NCBI RefSeq assembly: GCF_003015185.1
Contig: NZ_CP027860.1
Location: 2,790,001-2,854,000 of the forward strand
Direction: 5' to 3'
DNA: 64,000 nt
From: Ahniella affigens
Lineage (GTDB): Bacteria > Pseudomonadota > Gammaproteobacteria > Xanthomonadales > Ahniellaceae
In this document: in pieces, positions 52,197-61,645 of the stretch
How positions within the stretch are numbered: the stretch's first letter is position 1
Layout: every line of letters starts with the position of its first letter
Program-made: the position numbers and the translations under genes
The notes under the pieces: model-generated
Told to the model about the DNA's origin: nothing
The model's database searches: none
Seen by the model: the letters and a program-made list of their open reading frames with translations, nothing else

Positions 52197-52970
52197 ATGC
52201 GGCAACCGCTCTCAGTCGTCGTCACGACGCTCAACAATGCCGATACGTTGCCGGCATTGCTCGAATCAGTCCGCTTTGCCGACGAAGTCTATGTGCTGGA
52301 CTCAGGCAGCACGGATCAAACGTTGGAACTCCTGCTCGCGGCCGGCGCACGAATCGGTAGCCAACCATTCCAGGGTTACGGGCCCCAAAAGGCCGCGGCA
52401 ATCAACGCCGCCAGCCACGACTGGGTGCTGCTGCTCGACGCCGACGAAGCCGTGACGCCCGCTCTGGCCGCCCAGATTCAAGCCACGCTCATGGCACCAA
52501 TGTGCGATGCGTACCGCATCGCCCGGCGCGAGCGCATGTTCTGGCAATGGCAGCATCCCGGCAGCAAGCACAACCGGCATCTGCGCCTGTTTGATCGACG
52601 CCTGATCAGCATGTCCAATGACCCGATCCATGCCGCGCCAGAAAGCCGCGGTCGTATCGGCCTGATTGATGCGCCGATCCTGCATTGGGGCGAGCCCGAC
52701 TTGTATCGCAAAGTGGAGAAGATCAATCGCTATTCCAGCGGCATGGCCGCGGCCCGACTCGAACGCGCCTCGGCATTGCTGCCCTTGCGTCTCGTGTTCT
52801 ATCCCCCATTGGTGCTGCTGAAACAACTGATCGTCAAACGGCAACTGCTGAACGGCTGGGCCGGATGGATCAATGCGGTCAGTCTGAGCTACTACGCGTT
52901 TCTGAAGGATGCGAAGGTGCTCGAATTGCAGCGTCAAAAGGCAACCTCGGCACCGTCGGATCAGCCATAG
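52197..52970 (+). CDS. Family 2 glycosyltransferase (WaaE/KdtX-like)
   Basis: This 257-residue GT-A transferase opens with SVVVTTLNNADTLPALLESV. It has LDSGSTDQT and LLLDADEAVTP (D-x-D metal site), and its region around RHLRLFDRR and PIHAAPESRG resembles WaaE/KdtX LPS-core glucosyltransferases. The C-terminal part has a hydrophobic segment before a Lys-rich end. It starts 2 bases after the ligase stop, so the three genes form one LPS/polysaccharide operon. The acceptor is unknown. Confidence 0.9.
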   Translation: MRQPLSVVVTTLNNADTLPALLESVRFADEVYVLDSGSTDQTLELLLAAGARIGSQPFQGYGPQKAAAINAASHDWVLLLDADEAVTPALAAQIQATLMAPMCDAYRIARRERMFWQWQHPGSKHNRHLRLFDRRLISMSNDPIHAAPESRGRIGLIDAPILHWGEPDLYRKVEKINRYSSGMAAARLERASALLPLRLVFYPPLVLLKQLIVKRQLLNGWAGWINAVSLSYYAFLKDAKVLELQRQKATSAPSDQP

Positions 52971-53053
52971 GCACAGGCCGCCTGCGCGCGGATTTCATTG
53001 CTGCTGTGGCGGACACTCGGTAGCATTCTGATCCGGGATTTCTAGAGGTGACT

Positions 53054-53518
53054 ATGGAACATCGGATCACGGCAAGTTGGGCCCGCGACGGCGCCACATT
53101 TGAGCGCAACAATTATCAGCGCGATCATCGCGTCCGGTTTGCTGGCGGCCAGGAGATTGGGGCGTCATCGGCAGCCAGCTACAACGGCAATCCAGATTTG
53201 GCTGATCCCGAGCAACTCTTGCTGGCGGCGCTCGCGTCCTGCCACATGCTGACCTTCCTCGCAGTCGCGGCGAATCGTGGCTACGTCATCGAGCACTACA
53301 CTGATGAAGCGGTGTGCGAACTCGGCCAAAATCCGGAAGGGCAAACCGCCGTCGTACGCGCGGTCTTGAGCCCGAAAGTCCGTTTTTCTGGCGACAAGCA
53401 ACCGGATCAAGAGCTGTTTCGGCAGTTGCACGAGCGCGCACATAAGGCGTGCTTCATCGGCAACTCCATTCGCACCAAAGTGGACTTGGACCCAGTCCTG
53501 TTGAGCGCCGCCGACTGA
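53054..53518 (+). CDS. OsmC-family peroxiredoxin
   Basis: This 154-residue OsmC/Ohr-fold protein reduces organic peroxides with two cysteines: Cys in LLAALASCHMLTFL and Cys in HERAHKACFIGNSI. AGAGG lies just before the ATG at 53054; a GTG at 53048 is part of that ribosome-binding stretch and is not used. It is a single-gene unit between the polysaccharide and lipid operons. Confidence 0.93.
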   Translation: MEHRITASWARDGATFERNNYQRDHRVRFAGGQEIGASSAASYNGNPDLADPEQLLLAALASCHMLTFLAVAANRGYVIEHYTDEAVCELGQNPEGQTAVVRAVLSPKVRFSGDKQPDQELFRQLHERAHKACFIGNSIRTKVDLDPVLLSAAD

Positions 53519-53772
53519 TTGGCGGCGTCGCGGCTTGGCGCTGAACCAGCGCCTTCCGGATATTGGCTTCTGCGCCCATTCGAGCTCAGAGCGTTGCCGC
53601 CGGCGCACGGTCGTCAGGAATCCTTGGCAATCAATGCGCCCGTGTCGACGCCGCTTTGCGCGCGCTTTCACAACCGTCCGCCTACAATCATCGGCGAATC
53701 CGTGTTTTCACGGAATACGTAATCTTTACGGTTGCTTGACGATTTTCGTCAAAAAATGAGGGTCTCGACTCC

Positions 53773-54720
53773 ATGACACAGGTCTCGTCCGTGAAACAAC
53801 TGCTCCGCTCCTTCTGGCAATGGTTTGACACCAGCGACTCCCGCGGCGCTGCCGACGCCGATGCCATGCGGATCGATTGGGTTCGCGTCGTCCCGTTCAT
53901 CGGACTTCATGTCACCGCCATCGTCGGAGTCTGTCTCGTCGGTGCGTCCTGGATTGCCGTTGGCGTTGCCGTGCTGCTGTACGCGCTTCGGATGTTTGCC
54001 ATCACCGGGTTCTATCACCGCTATTTTTCGCACAAGACCTTTCGCACATCGCGCCCGATGCAGTTTCTGATGGCCTTGCTGGGCGCCAGTAGTGTGCAAC
54101 GCGGTCCGCTCTGGTGGGCGGCGCATCATCGGAACCACCATCGCCACTCCGACACCGAACACGATGTGCATTCGCCAGTCACCAAGGGCTTCTGGTTTGC
54201 CCACATGGGCTGGTTTCTGACCCGCGCGGGCTTCCGGACGGATTGGAGTGTCATTCCAGACTGGAAAAAGTTCTGGGAGCTCAAGTTGATCGACCGCTTC
54301 GATGTCTTTATCGCAATCGGGCTCGCCTGGATCCTGTTCTGGCTGGGTGGGTTCCTGCAGACCCACTATCCAGAGCTCGGCACCAGCCGCAGCCAAATGT
54401 TGATCTGGGGCTTCTTCGTGTCGACCGTGGTGCTCTTCCACTGTACCGTGACCATCAACTCACTCGCGCACCAATTCGGCAAGCGCCGTTACCGGACGCG
54501 TGATCACAGCCGCAACAACCTCTGGCTCGCCTTGATCACCTTTGGCGAGGGCTGGCATAACAACCACCATCACTTCCCGGGCTCCGCCCGTCAGGGCTTC
54601 TACTGGTGGGAGGTCGATATCACGTACTACGGACTGAAAATGCTGAGCTGGCTCGGATTGGTGTGGGATCTCAAGCCGGTTCCGGCTGAGCTACGCCTTG
54701 CTGGTCGGGTGCAGTCGTGA
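53773..54720 (+). CDS. Membrane fatty-acid (acyl-CoA/lipid) desaturase
   Basis: This 315-residue integral-membrane desaturase carries the three His boxes HRYFSH, HRNHH (inside WWAAHHRNHHRHSD) and HNNHHHFP, which hold a di-iron centre. It resembles stearoyl-CoA delta-9 desaturases. The 5' AT-richer region (53690-53760) probably holds the promoter of the whole seven-gene operon. The stop overlaps the GTG start of the next gene. In this cluster it may supply the unsaturated chains used by the downstream CFA-like enzymes. Confidence 0.93.
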   Translation: MTQVSSVKQLLRSFWQWFDTSDSRGAADADAMRIDWVRVVPFIGLHVTAIVGVCLVGASWIAVGVAVLLYALRMFAITGFYHRYFSHKTFRTSRPMQFLMALLGASSVQRGPLWWAAHHRNHHRHSDTEHDVHSPVTKGFWFAHMGWFLTRAGFRTDWSVIPDWKKFWELKLIDRFDVFIAIGLAWILFWLGGFLQTHYPELGTSRSQMLIWGFFVSTVVLFHCTVTINSLAHQFGKRRYRTRDHSRNNLWLALITFGEGWHNNHHHFPGSARQGFYWWEVDITYYGLKMLSWLGLVWDLKPVPAELRLAGRVQS

Positions 54721-55961
54721 GGATTGCGGTGGTCGGCTCGGGCATCGCCGGTCTGGCGAGCGCTTGGTTATTGAGTCGTGAGCATCAGGTCACGCTGTTC
54801 GAGGCTGGCAGTCGCCTGGGCGGGCACACGCATACGCACAGCGTTCCCGTGCAAGGCAAGACTTATGAGGTCGACTCCGGTTTCATTGTCATGAACGCCG
54901 GGCACTACCCACTTTTCAGTCGCTTTCTGAACGAGCTGAAAGTTGCAACGCAGCCCACGGTCATGAGTTTCGGCGTGCACGAGGCGACAACCGGCTACGA
55001 GTACAACGCGACCTCGGTGCCCACGCTGTTCTGTCAGAAGCGAAACATCATGTCGCCCGCCCACTGGCTGATGATTCGCGACATCTTCCGGTTCTATCGC
55101 GAGGCGCCAGCGCTCTTGCACTGGCCAGACGCTGGGCCCAGTCTGGGCGAATATCTGGAGCGCGGCCGTTATTCCAAAGCGTTTCGCGATCGCCATTTGA
55201 TCCCGATGGCGTCGGCGCTCTGGTCCTCGCCCGCTACGCAAATTCTGGATTTCCCAGCGCGCTATCTGGTCCAGTTCATGGCGAACCACCAGATGTTGAG
55301 CACGAGTGATCGGCCAACCTGGCAAGTCGTGAAAGGGGGGTCGTCGCGGTACATCGATGCGCTGACCCTATCTTGGTCGGTGGCGGTGCGTCTGAACGCG
55401 CCGGTCTTGAATGTGCAACGGACGGACACCGGCGTCTCCGTCAAGACCGGGACGGATGAGGCGCTCTTTGATCAGGTCGTTCTAGCTTGCCACAGCGATC
55501 AAGCGCTGGCATTGCTCGCCGCCCCGAGCGACACCGAGCGCGCGGTCTTGTCGGCGATCCGCTATCAAGTCAACGACACCGTGCTGCACACAGACCAACG
55601 TCTGCTGCCCAAGCGCCGCACGGCCTGGGCAGCCTGGAACGCGTTGATCTTCCCGGAACCAGAGCAGCCGTGCACCGTCACTTACCACATGAATCAGCTG
55701 CAGTCCCTGGATGCGCCGGTACCTTTTTGCGTCACGCTGAACTGTACTGATCGGATCGACCCGGACAAGATCATTGCGCGCATGCGCTACGAACACCCAA
55801 TCTACACGCACGACGCGGTCGCGGCGCAGTCACGGCGGGATCAGATCAATGGCAAGGATCGAATCTGGTTTGCTGGTGCCTATTGGGGCTGGGGCTTCCA
55901 TGAGGACGGAATGCGAAGCGCCGTCGACGTGGCGCGTGGCCTGGGCGTCCGCTGGCCATGA
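54717..55961 (+). CDS. FAD-dependent oxidoreductase (amine-oxidase/desaturase-like)
   Basis: This 414-residue flavoprotein has the dinucleotide-binding start RIAVVGSGIAGLASAWLLS, EAGSRLGGHTHTHS and the C-terminal FAGAYWGWGFHEDGMRSAVDVA. Its family recurs in front of DUF1365 and CFA-synthase genes; relatives have been linked to furan fatty-acid formation (UfaD-like), which I state as recalled knowledge. The start is a GTG at 54717 that overlaps the desaturase stop. It overlaps the next gene by 4 bases. Confidence 0.9.
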   Translation: MRIAVVGSGIAGLASAWLLSREHQVTLFEAGSRLGGHTHTHSVPVQGKTYEVDSGFIVMNAGHYPLFSRFLNELKVATQPTVMSFGVHEATTGYEYNATSVPTLFCQKRNIMSPAHWLMIRDIFRFYREAPALLHWPDAGPSLGEYLERGRYSKAFRDRHLIPMASALWSSPATQILDFPARYLVQFMANHQMLSTSDRPTWQVVKGGSSRYIDALTLSWSVAVRLNAPVLNVQRTDTGVSVKTGTDEALFDQVVLACHSDQALALLAAPSDTERAVLSAIRYQVNDTVLHTDQRLLPKRRTAWAAWNALIFPEPEQPCTVTYHMNQLQSLDAPVPFCVTLNCTDRIDPDKIIARMRYEHPIYTHDAVAAQSRRDQINGKDRIWFAGAYWGWGFHEDGMRSAVDVARGLGVRWP

Positions 55962-56728
55962 GCGACGCAAGCGCGCTCTACGTGGGGCAGATCCGGCATC
56001 GCCGGTATCACCCGCATGCGCATACGTTCCAGTACCCGCTGTTCATGGTCTATCTGGACCTCGCCGAGCTGCCATCGCTCTTTCGCGATCGCTGGTTGTG
56101 GAGCGTGAATCGTCGGAATCTGGCAGCGTTTCATCGGAACGACTATCACCGGCCAGAGGTCCCCGACCTGGCCGAAGCAATCCGCACGACTGTCGCGAGC
56201 CAGATCGGTCAGCGTCCCGAAGGGCCGATCCGGTTACTGACGCATCTCCGTTATTTCGGATATGTATTCAATCCGGTCAGCTTCTATTACTGCTTTGACC
56301 AAGACGGTGTCACGCTGCACAGCATCGTCGCGGAAATCACCAATACGCCGTGGCGCGAACGCCGCGCTTACGTGCTCCCGGTCCGCGCGGCCGAGCGGCA
56401 CCAGAGCGCGTGGCATTGGCAGTTCAACAAAGACTTCCATGTCTCGCCGTTCTTGCCAATGGATCTGCGATACAACTGGCGCTTTCAGCAACCCGACGCC
56501 GATTTGCGTGTGCACATGGATGTTCTGGATGCCAATGATCGACAGTTCGATGCCACGCTCGTGATGACGCGGCAAGCGCTGTCTGCTCGCAATCTCGCGA
56601 TGGCGCTACTGCGTTTTCCATGGATGACACTGAAAGTGATGGTGGCGATCCACCTTCAGGCGCTCTTGATCTACTGCAAACGTAATCCCGTCTACGATCA
56701 CCCTGGTTCCAAGAAGGAAGCCCTATGA
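55958..56728 (+). CDS. DUF1365 protein
   Basis: This 256-residue protein has the DUF1365 start SALYVGQIRHRRYHPHAHTF, LLTHLRYFGYVFNPVSFYYCFD and ITNTPWRERRAYVLP. The biochemical role is unknown, but the family almost always sits between the FAD oxidoreductase and the CFA synthase, as here. AAGGAAG at its 3' end provides the ribosome-binding site of the next gene, and the two overlap by 4 bases. Confidence 0.93.
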   Translation: MSDASALYVGQIRHRRYHPHAHTFQYPLFMVYLDLAELPSLFRDRWLWSVNRRNLAAFHRNDYHRPEVPDLAEAIRTTVASQIGQRPEGPIRLLTHLRYFGYVFNPVSFYYCFDQDGVTLHSIVAEITNTPWRERRAYVLPVRAAERHQSAWHWQFNKDFHVSPFLPMDLRYNWRFQQPDADLRVHMDVLDANDRQFDATLVMTRQALSARNLAMALLRFPWMTLKVMVAIHLQALLIYCKRNPVYDHPGSKKEAL

Positions 56729-58017
56729 CCGCTCATTTGCCGGCAGCGACCGACGCGCGCCCGGACCCCAGCCCTCACACCTATTGGACGCGTCTGTTCA
56801 GAAAGCGCATCCATGCGATGCTGGCACAGCTGCAAGGCTGTGAACTGGTGCTGCATGAGGCGGGCGAGGTACGTCGGTTTGGCGTGCCCGCAACGAACCA
56901 GGAGACGCTGCGGGTCCAGGTGCACATTCATGATCCGGCGTTCTATCGCCACGTCGCCCAGAACGGCAGCGTCGGTGTCGGCGAGGCCTACATGAGTGCG
57001 CTTTGGGACGCCGACGACCTGACGGCGCTGGTGCGCATTTTCGTACAGAACCGCGACTTGCTCGACGCGATGGAAGGCGGCGTTGCGAGCTTGGGCTCCG
57101 CCCTGCTCCGTGTGTTTGGCGCGCTGCGTCGAAACACCCTGAAGGGCAGCAAGCGGAACATCAGCGAGCACTATGATCTCGGCAACGATTTCTTTCGGCT
57201 GTTTCTCGATCAGAACTTGATGTATTCCTCGGCGATCTTCAAGCATCGCGATGAGTCACTCGACGTCGCCGCCACGCGGAAGCTCGATCGCATTTGCAAA
57301 AAACTCGATCTGAAGCCGGGCATGCACGTCGTTGAGATCGGCACCGGCTGGGGTGGTTTTGCGCTCCACGCAGCGGGCCGCTATGGTGCGCGCGTCACCA
57401 CGACGACCATTTCGGATGAGCAATACGCGCTCGCCATCCAGCGCGTCCAAGAGGCCGGGCTGACCGACCGCGTCACCGTACTGAAACAGGACTACCGATT
57501 GCTCACCGGGCAATTCGATCGTCTGGTGTCGATCGAGATGATCGAGGCGATCGGGCACCAGTATCTGGAAACCTATTTCAAGCAGTGCGAGCGACTACTG
57601 AAGCCCGACGGCCTGGCAGTCATTCAAGCGATCACGATTGAGGACCACCGCTATCGGCAGGCGCTCGGCGCGGTCGATTTCATCAAGCGCTACATTTTTC
57701 CCGGCAGTTTCATTCCGTCGATCTCGGCCATGATTGGCGCCATGCAACAAGTCAGTGACCTGAAGCTCTACCAACTGGAGGACTTCGGGACAAGTTATGC
57801 CGAGACGCTGCGGCAGTGGCATGCGCGCTACCTGGATCAGCTCGACGCCGTGCGCGCGCAGGGCTACTCGACGCGCTTCCAACGCATGTGGCGCTGGTAT
57901 CTGGCTTACTGTGAGGGCGGCTTCCTGGAGCGCTCGATCGGCGTCGTGCAGATGCTGCTCGTGCGCCCGGGTGCGCGCCGTGTCGCCTATTTGCCGGATC
58001 TGGACCCGCAACTGTGA
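56725..58017 (+). CDS. cfa: Cyclopropane-fatty-acyl-phospholipid synthase
   Basis: This 430-residue SAM-dependent enzyme methylenates or methylates unsaturated acyl chains of membrane phospholipids. It has the N-terminal SCP2-like region, then ISEHYDLGNDFFRLFLDQNLMYSSAIF, the SAM motif VVEIGTGWGGFALHA, and IEMIEAIGHQYLETYFKQCERLLKPDG. Length is near the usual 380-430. A second, more divergent methyltransferase of this superfamily lies four genes on. The stop overlaps the next ATG (TGATG). Confidence 0.93.
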   Translation: MTAHLPAATDARPDPSPHTYWTRLFRKRIHAMLAQLQGCELVLHEAGEVRRFGVPATNQETLRVQVHIHDPAFYRHVAQNGSVGVGEAYMSALWDADDLTALVRIFVQNRDLLDAMEGGVASLGSALLRVFGALRRNTLKGSKRNISEHYDLGNDFFRLFLDQNLMYSSAIFKHRDESLDVAATRKLDRICKKLDLKPGMHVVEIGTGWGGFALHAAGRYGARVTTTTISDEQYALAIQRVQEAGLTDRVTVLKQDYRLLTGQFDRLVSIEMIEAIGHQYLETYFKQCERLLKPDGLAVIQAITIEDHRYRQALGAVDFIKRYIFPGSFIPSISAMIGAMQQVSDLKLYQLEDFGTSYAETLRQWHARYLDQLDAVRAQGYSTRFQRMWRWYLAYCEGGFLERSIGVVQMLLVRPGARRVAYLPDLDPQL

Positions 58018-58541
58018 TGCGCCTCGCCAACGCGTTGTTGTTTCAGGCCCTTTGGTTTTCGGCCGTGCTGGGCGCCGCCAAGGGGCTCTGGTGGCCGGCG
58101 CTGCCCGTGCTTGGCGTACTCATCGCCTTTACGTGGCGTTACTCACCGACGCGCGCGCAGGACTTTCGCCTGCTTGGCGTTGCAGTCGCACTCGGCATGA
58201 TCATCGAAACCGGGTTTGCCCAAACCGGATGGATTCGCTATGCCGCTGCGCTGCCGTCCACTGAATTGGCGCCGGTTTGGATCCTGCTGATGTGGGCGGG
58301 ATTTGCGCTCACGATCAATCATTCATTGGCGCCACTGATGCGCACGCGCTGGCTGGCACTCCTGTCCGGGGCAGTCTTTGGCCCGCTTGCCTATTTCGGC
58401 GCCGCGCGACTGGGCGCCGTCGAGTCTTTTGGATTGAGCACGCTCGCCATGATGCTGGTTATCGGCGTGGCTTGGGCGCTCAGTCTCTTGTTGCTGGCAG
58501 AACTTGCGCGCGTCAAGACCGCGGCTAAGGAGCTCGTATGA
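58017..58541 (+). CDS. DUF2878 small membrane protein
   Basis: This 174-residue membrane protein has five or six hydrophobic helices and the DUF2878 pattern, including ETGFAQTGWIRYA. The ATG at 58017 shares an A with the CFA stop (TGATG); a GTG at 58014 is also possible. Its family is found in CFA/DUF1365 operons. The function is unknown. Confidence 0.88.
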   Translation: MRLANALLFQALWFSAVLGAAKGLWWPALPVLGVLIAFTWRYSPTRAQDFRLLGVAVALGMIIETGFAQTGWIRYAAALPSTELAPVWILLMWAGFALTINHSLAPLMRTRWLALLSGAVFGPLAYFGAARLGAVESFGLSTLAMMLVIGVAWALSLLLLAELARVKTAAKELV

Positions 58542-59320
58542 TCGGAATCGCGCTGATTAAAGTGCTCCTGCTGGCCGTACTCGTCATGACGGCCATCTGG
58601 TACCTGCAAATGCGGACCCGCAATGCGGGCTTTGTGGATGTGGCCTGGGCCCTGCTGCTCGGCGTCAGTGCGCTGTATCTCAGCCTGGCCGGCACCGGCG
58701 AAATGACCTGGCGAATTGCACTCGCCCTGTGTGGCGGCTTCTGGGGCTTCCGGCTCGGACTCCACCTTCTGCACCGCGTGCTGCATGAGGAGGAAGACGG
58801 CAGATATCGATTCCTCCGTGAGCATTGGCACGGTCACCAGGGCAAATTCTTTGGATTCTTCATGGCCCAGGCCGTGCTGGTTCTGGTGTTCGCACTGCCG
58901 TTCGCGGCCGTGGCGTGGAACGAGCAGCGGCACAGCTTGGTGCAAGTCGGTGCCGCACTGGCGATTTGGTTCCTCGCGATGTTTGGCGAAGCCATCGCCG
59001 ATCGCCAGCTTGCGCACTTTCGGAGCCATCCAGCCAACAAGGGCAAGACCTGCCGAGTCGGTTTGTGGCGCTATTCGCGGCACCCCAATTACTTCTTCGA
59101 GTGGCTGCACTGGTTCACGTATGTCGTCCTCAGTATCGGCTCGCCCTATTGGTATTTCAGTATTTTCGGCCTTGTTGCGATGGGGGTGTCGTTGAACTGG
59201 ATCACTGGGATCCCCTATGTCGAAGCCCAAGCCTTGCGCTCCCGTGGGGATGACTATCGCGCCTATCAGCGCACCACCAATTCGTTCTTCCCTTGGTTTC
59301 CGAAACAGGACACACCATGA
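58538..59320 (+). CDS. DUF1295 membrane protein (steroid 5-alpha-reductase-like)
   Basis: This 260-residue membrane protein has multiple helices and the conserved GLWRYSRHPNYFFEWLHW segment, where steroid 5-alpha reductases and isoprenylcysteine methyltransferases bind cofactor. DUF1295 proteins are therefore likely lipid reductases or methyltransferases. It overlaps its neighbours by 4 bases on each side. Confidence 0.9.
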   Translation: MIGIALIKVLLLAVLVMTAIWYLQMRTRNAGFVDVAWALLLGVSALYLSLAGTGEMTWRIALALCGGFWGFRLGLHLLHRVLHEEEDGRYRFLREHWHGHQGKFFGFFMAQAVLVLVFALPFAAVAWNEQRHSLVQVGAALAIWFLAMFGEAIADRQLAHFRSHPANKGKTCRVGLWRYSRHPNYFFEWLHWFTYVVLSIGSPYWYFSIFGLVAMGVSLNWITGIPYVEAQALRSRGDDYRAYQRTTNSFFPWFPKQDTP

Positions 59321-60393
59321 CCACGATTGCCGACCGACTGCTCGAACTATCCGGCCCGGAGCCGTTACTGACTGGTCTCGGTTTGGCGGAACGAGGCCTG
59401 TTGCCGGACACGCTGTTGCGTCTCGGGATCCGCAATCTGTGCCGGGACCGGCTGCGCCAGGAGCGCGCCGGCGACTGGTCGCTGCGTAAGCAATCACGTA
59501 TCGACGAACTGAAGCAGAGCGCCATTGCGATCGAGACCGAGGCAGCCAACGTGCAGCACTACGAACTGCCGCCGGTATTCTTCCAGCGCGCGCTCGGCAA
59601 GCGGCTGAAGTACAGCAGCTGTTACTACGCAACCGGGCGCGAGACGCTCGATCAAGCCGAAGTCGCCATGCTTGATCTGTATTTCGAACGGGCCGAACTG
59701 AAAGACGGGCAGAGCATTCTGGAACTCGGCTGCGGTTGGGGCTCGATGACCTTGACCATGGCCGAGCGCCTGCCGAATGCGCGGATCGTCGGCGTGTCCA
59801 ATTCGCACGGCCAACGTCAGTACATCGAGTCCGAATGCAAGCGTCGCGGGCTTCAAAACGTCCGCATCATTACGAACGATGTCAATCGACTGGAGCTCCC
59901 GGAACGCCAATTCGACCGCTGCGTATCGATTGAAATGTTCGAACATATGCGGAACTACGAACAGTTGCTTGGCCGAATCAGTCGCTGGCTGAAGGCCGAT
60001 GGCAAGCTGTTTGTGCATATCTTCTGCCATCAGTATCTCTGCTACCCATTCGAAACGGATGGCGATCAGGACTGGATGGCGCGGCACTTCTTTACCGGCG
60101 GGCTGATGCCTGCAACCGACACCCTGCTTTGGTTCCAGAAGGACTTGCAGATTGAGGCGCAATGGCAGGTCAATGGCCGGCACTACCAGCAAACCGCGAA
60201 TCACTGGCTGGAAAACCAGGACCGTCACCGTGATGACATCCTGAAGCTCATGGGCGACACGTACGGGGCAAACCGCGCGGCACTGTGGCACCAGCGCTGG
60301 CGGATGTTCTGGATGGCGTGTGCCGAGCTCTTTGGCTATCGCGATGGCACGGAATGGCTCGTCGCCCACTACCGTTTCAGTAATCGCGGCTGA
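59317..60393 (+). CDS. Second CFA-like SAM methyltransferase
   Basis: This 358-residue methyltransferase of the CFA/mycolic-acid superfamily has KYSSCYYATG, SAM motif I ILELGCGWGSMTLTMAE, IEMFEHMRNYEQLL and FVHIFCHQYLCYPFETDGDQDWMARHFFTGG. It lacks the N-terminal region of the first CFA synthase. It is the last gene of the overlapping operon. Two different acyl-chain methyltransferases in one transcript suggest sequential or alternative methyl transfers. Confidence 0.9.
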   Translation: MTTIADRLLELSGPEPLLTGLGLAERGLLPDTLLRLGIRNLCRDRLRQERAGDWSLRKQSRIDELKQSAIAIETEAANVQHYELPPVFFQRALGKRLKYSSCYYATGRETLDQAEVAMLDLYFERAELKDGQSILELGCGWGSMTLTMAERLPNARIVGVSNSHGQRQYIESECKRRGLQNVRIITNDVNRLELPERQFDRCVSIEMFEHMRNYEQLLGRISRWLKADGKLFVHIFCHQYLCYPFETDGDQDWMARHFFTGGLMPATDTLLWFQKDLQIEAQWQVNGRHYQQTANHWLENQDRHRDDILKLMGDTYGANRAALWHQRWRMFWMACAELFGYRDGTEWLVAHYRFSNRG

Positions 60394-60491
60394 ACCAGGG
60401 GTGTCAACCGACCATCCGGGCCGCCGCCCGGGTTTCGCGGCGTCCGTCGGTCTTGGCACAATAGGCGGTTCCTGCTCCGTGCGAATTGCCC

Positions 60492-61289
60492 ATGTCCATG
60501 CCCCTGTCCGAGTCCTGGCTGAACCGCTTCAGCGGCATCGACCGCCTGTATGGGGCGGGGAGTGTTGCTGAGCTCGCGGGCAAGCATGTCATCGTCATTG
60601 GCCTGGGCGGCGTGGGCTCCTGGGCGGTTGAGGCACTCGCGCGCTCCGCAATAGGCGAAATCACGCTGGTAGACGCCGATGAGGTGTGTGTCAGCAACAT
60701 CAACCGACAGTTGATTGCGTTGCAGAGCACCGTTGGTCAAAGCAAGGCGCAGGTGCTGGCTGCGAGACTTCGGGACATCAACCCAGAGATTCGGCTGAAT
60801 GTGTTGGAAACGTTTCTGACGCCGACGAACATGGCCGAATTGATCCATGACCGCGTCGACTTTGTGCTGGATGCGTGCGATGCGTTTCGCGTCAAGGTTG
60901 AACTCGCTGTGCATTGCCGCCGTCGCAAGATACCGCTGCTGATGAGCGGCTCGGCTGGTGGGCGTGCGGACCCGACCAAGATCACGATCCGGGATCTCGC
61001 AAAGACCGAGCAGGATGCCCTGCTCTCGCTGATCCGGAAGAAGCTCCGCGATGAGTTCGGCTGGCCACGCAACCCCGATCGGTATTTCGGCATTCAGGCC
61101 GTATTCTCGCGTGAGAACGTGCGCTACCCCAAGGCCGACGGCACCGTTTGCGGCATCCGTCCCGACAACAGCCAGCCGGGCCGGATCGACTGCGATCTCG
61201 GGCTCGGGGCCGCGACTGCCGTGACTGCGAGTTTCGGGTTATTTGCTGCCGCGCGTGTTTTGGAAAAGTTGCTGGCGAAGCGGGTCTGA
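60492..61289 (+). CDS. tcdA: tRNA threonylcarbamoyladenosine dehydratase TcdA
   Basis: This 265-residue E1-like enzyme cyclises t6A37 to ct6A37 in an ATP-dependent reaction. It shows VIVIGLGGVGSWAVEALARS (ATP loop), LVDADEVCVSNINRQ and FVLDACDAFRVKVEL. The later VRYPKADGTVCGIRPDNS segment fits the CsdL/TcdA family. The start chosen is the ATG at 60492. It follows the lipid operon by 98 bases. Confidence 0.94.
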   Translation: MSMPLSESWLNRFSGIDRLYGAGSVAELAGKHVIVIGLGGVGSWAVEALARSAIGEITLVDADEVCVSNINRQLIALQSTVGQSKAQVLAARLRDINPEIRLNVLETFLTPTNMAELIHDRVDFVLDACDAFRVKVELAVHCRRRKIPLLMSGSAGGRADPTKITIRDLAKTEQDALLSLIRKKLRDEFGWPRNPDRYFGIQAVFSRENVRYPKADGTVCGIRPDNSQPGRIDCDLGLGAATAVTASFGLFAAARVLEKLLAKRV

Positions 61290-61645
61290 CAGTCCAGGTT
61301 GGACTTATTGAGACCCTCCCCGATTAACGCAGGCTTCCTCCTGTCGCGGCGAAGCGATCGAACTCACTCCGGATCAAGTCCGGGGTGACGAGAGGAGGAT
61401 TGGGAGCCTTCTGGAAACCATTCCCCCCTGCCATCTGAAGCGGTGGTTCTGCCGCAACAGACACCCTCGCGCTTCGTCGCCCCGAACTGGATCCGGTGTG
61501 GGATTGCTCTGCTACCGGGCAAACCGAGCCCACGCCCAAACATCGAAGCATCCACCGCTCGAAAACCTGTCACGCAGTCTGGTACGCGCATACGCATACG
61601 CATCCGTCAGCCGCAGCGGTTTGAATCGCCGATGCCGCCCACAGT
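61290..61645. other. Noncoding region between tcdA and the YbiI-like gene
   Basis: This region of 356 bases contains a REP-like dyad (listed separately) and a short CATACG tandem around 61585-61600. No credible CDS or RNA gene is visible. tcdA and the YbiI-like gene converge on it, so terminators are expected, but none is clear. Confidence 0.4.
61365..61387. repeat. REP-like palindrome
   Basis: CACTCCGGA TCAAG TCCGGGGTG is an imperfect inverted repeat (8 of 9 pairs). The CCGGATCAAGTCCGG core resembles extragenic palindromes widespread in proteobacteria. Only one copy is visible in this window, so repeat status rests on recalled resemblance. Confidence 0.5.
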
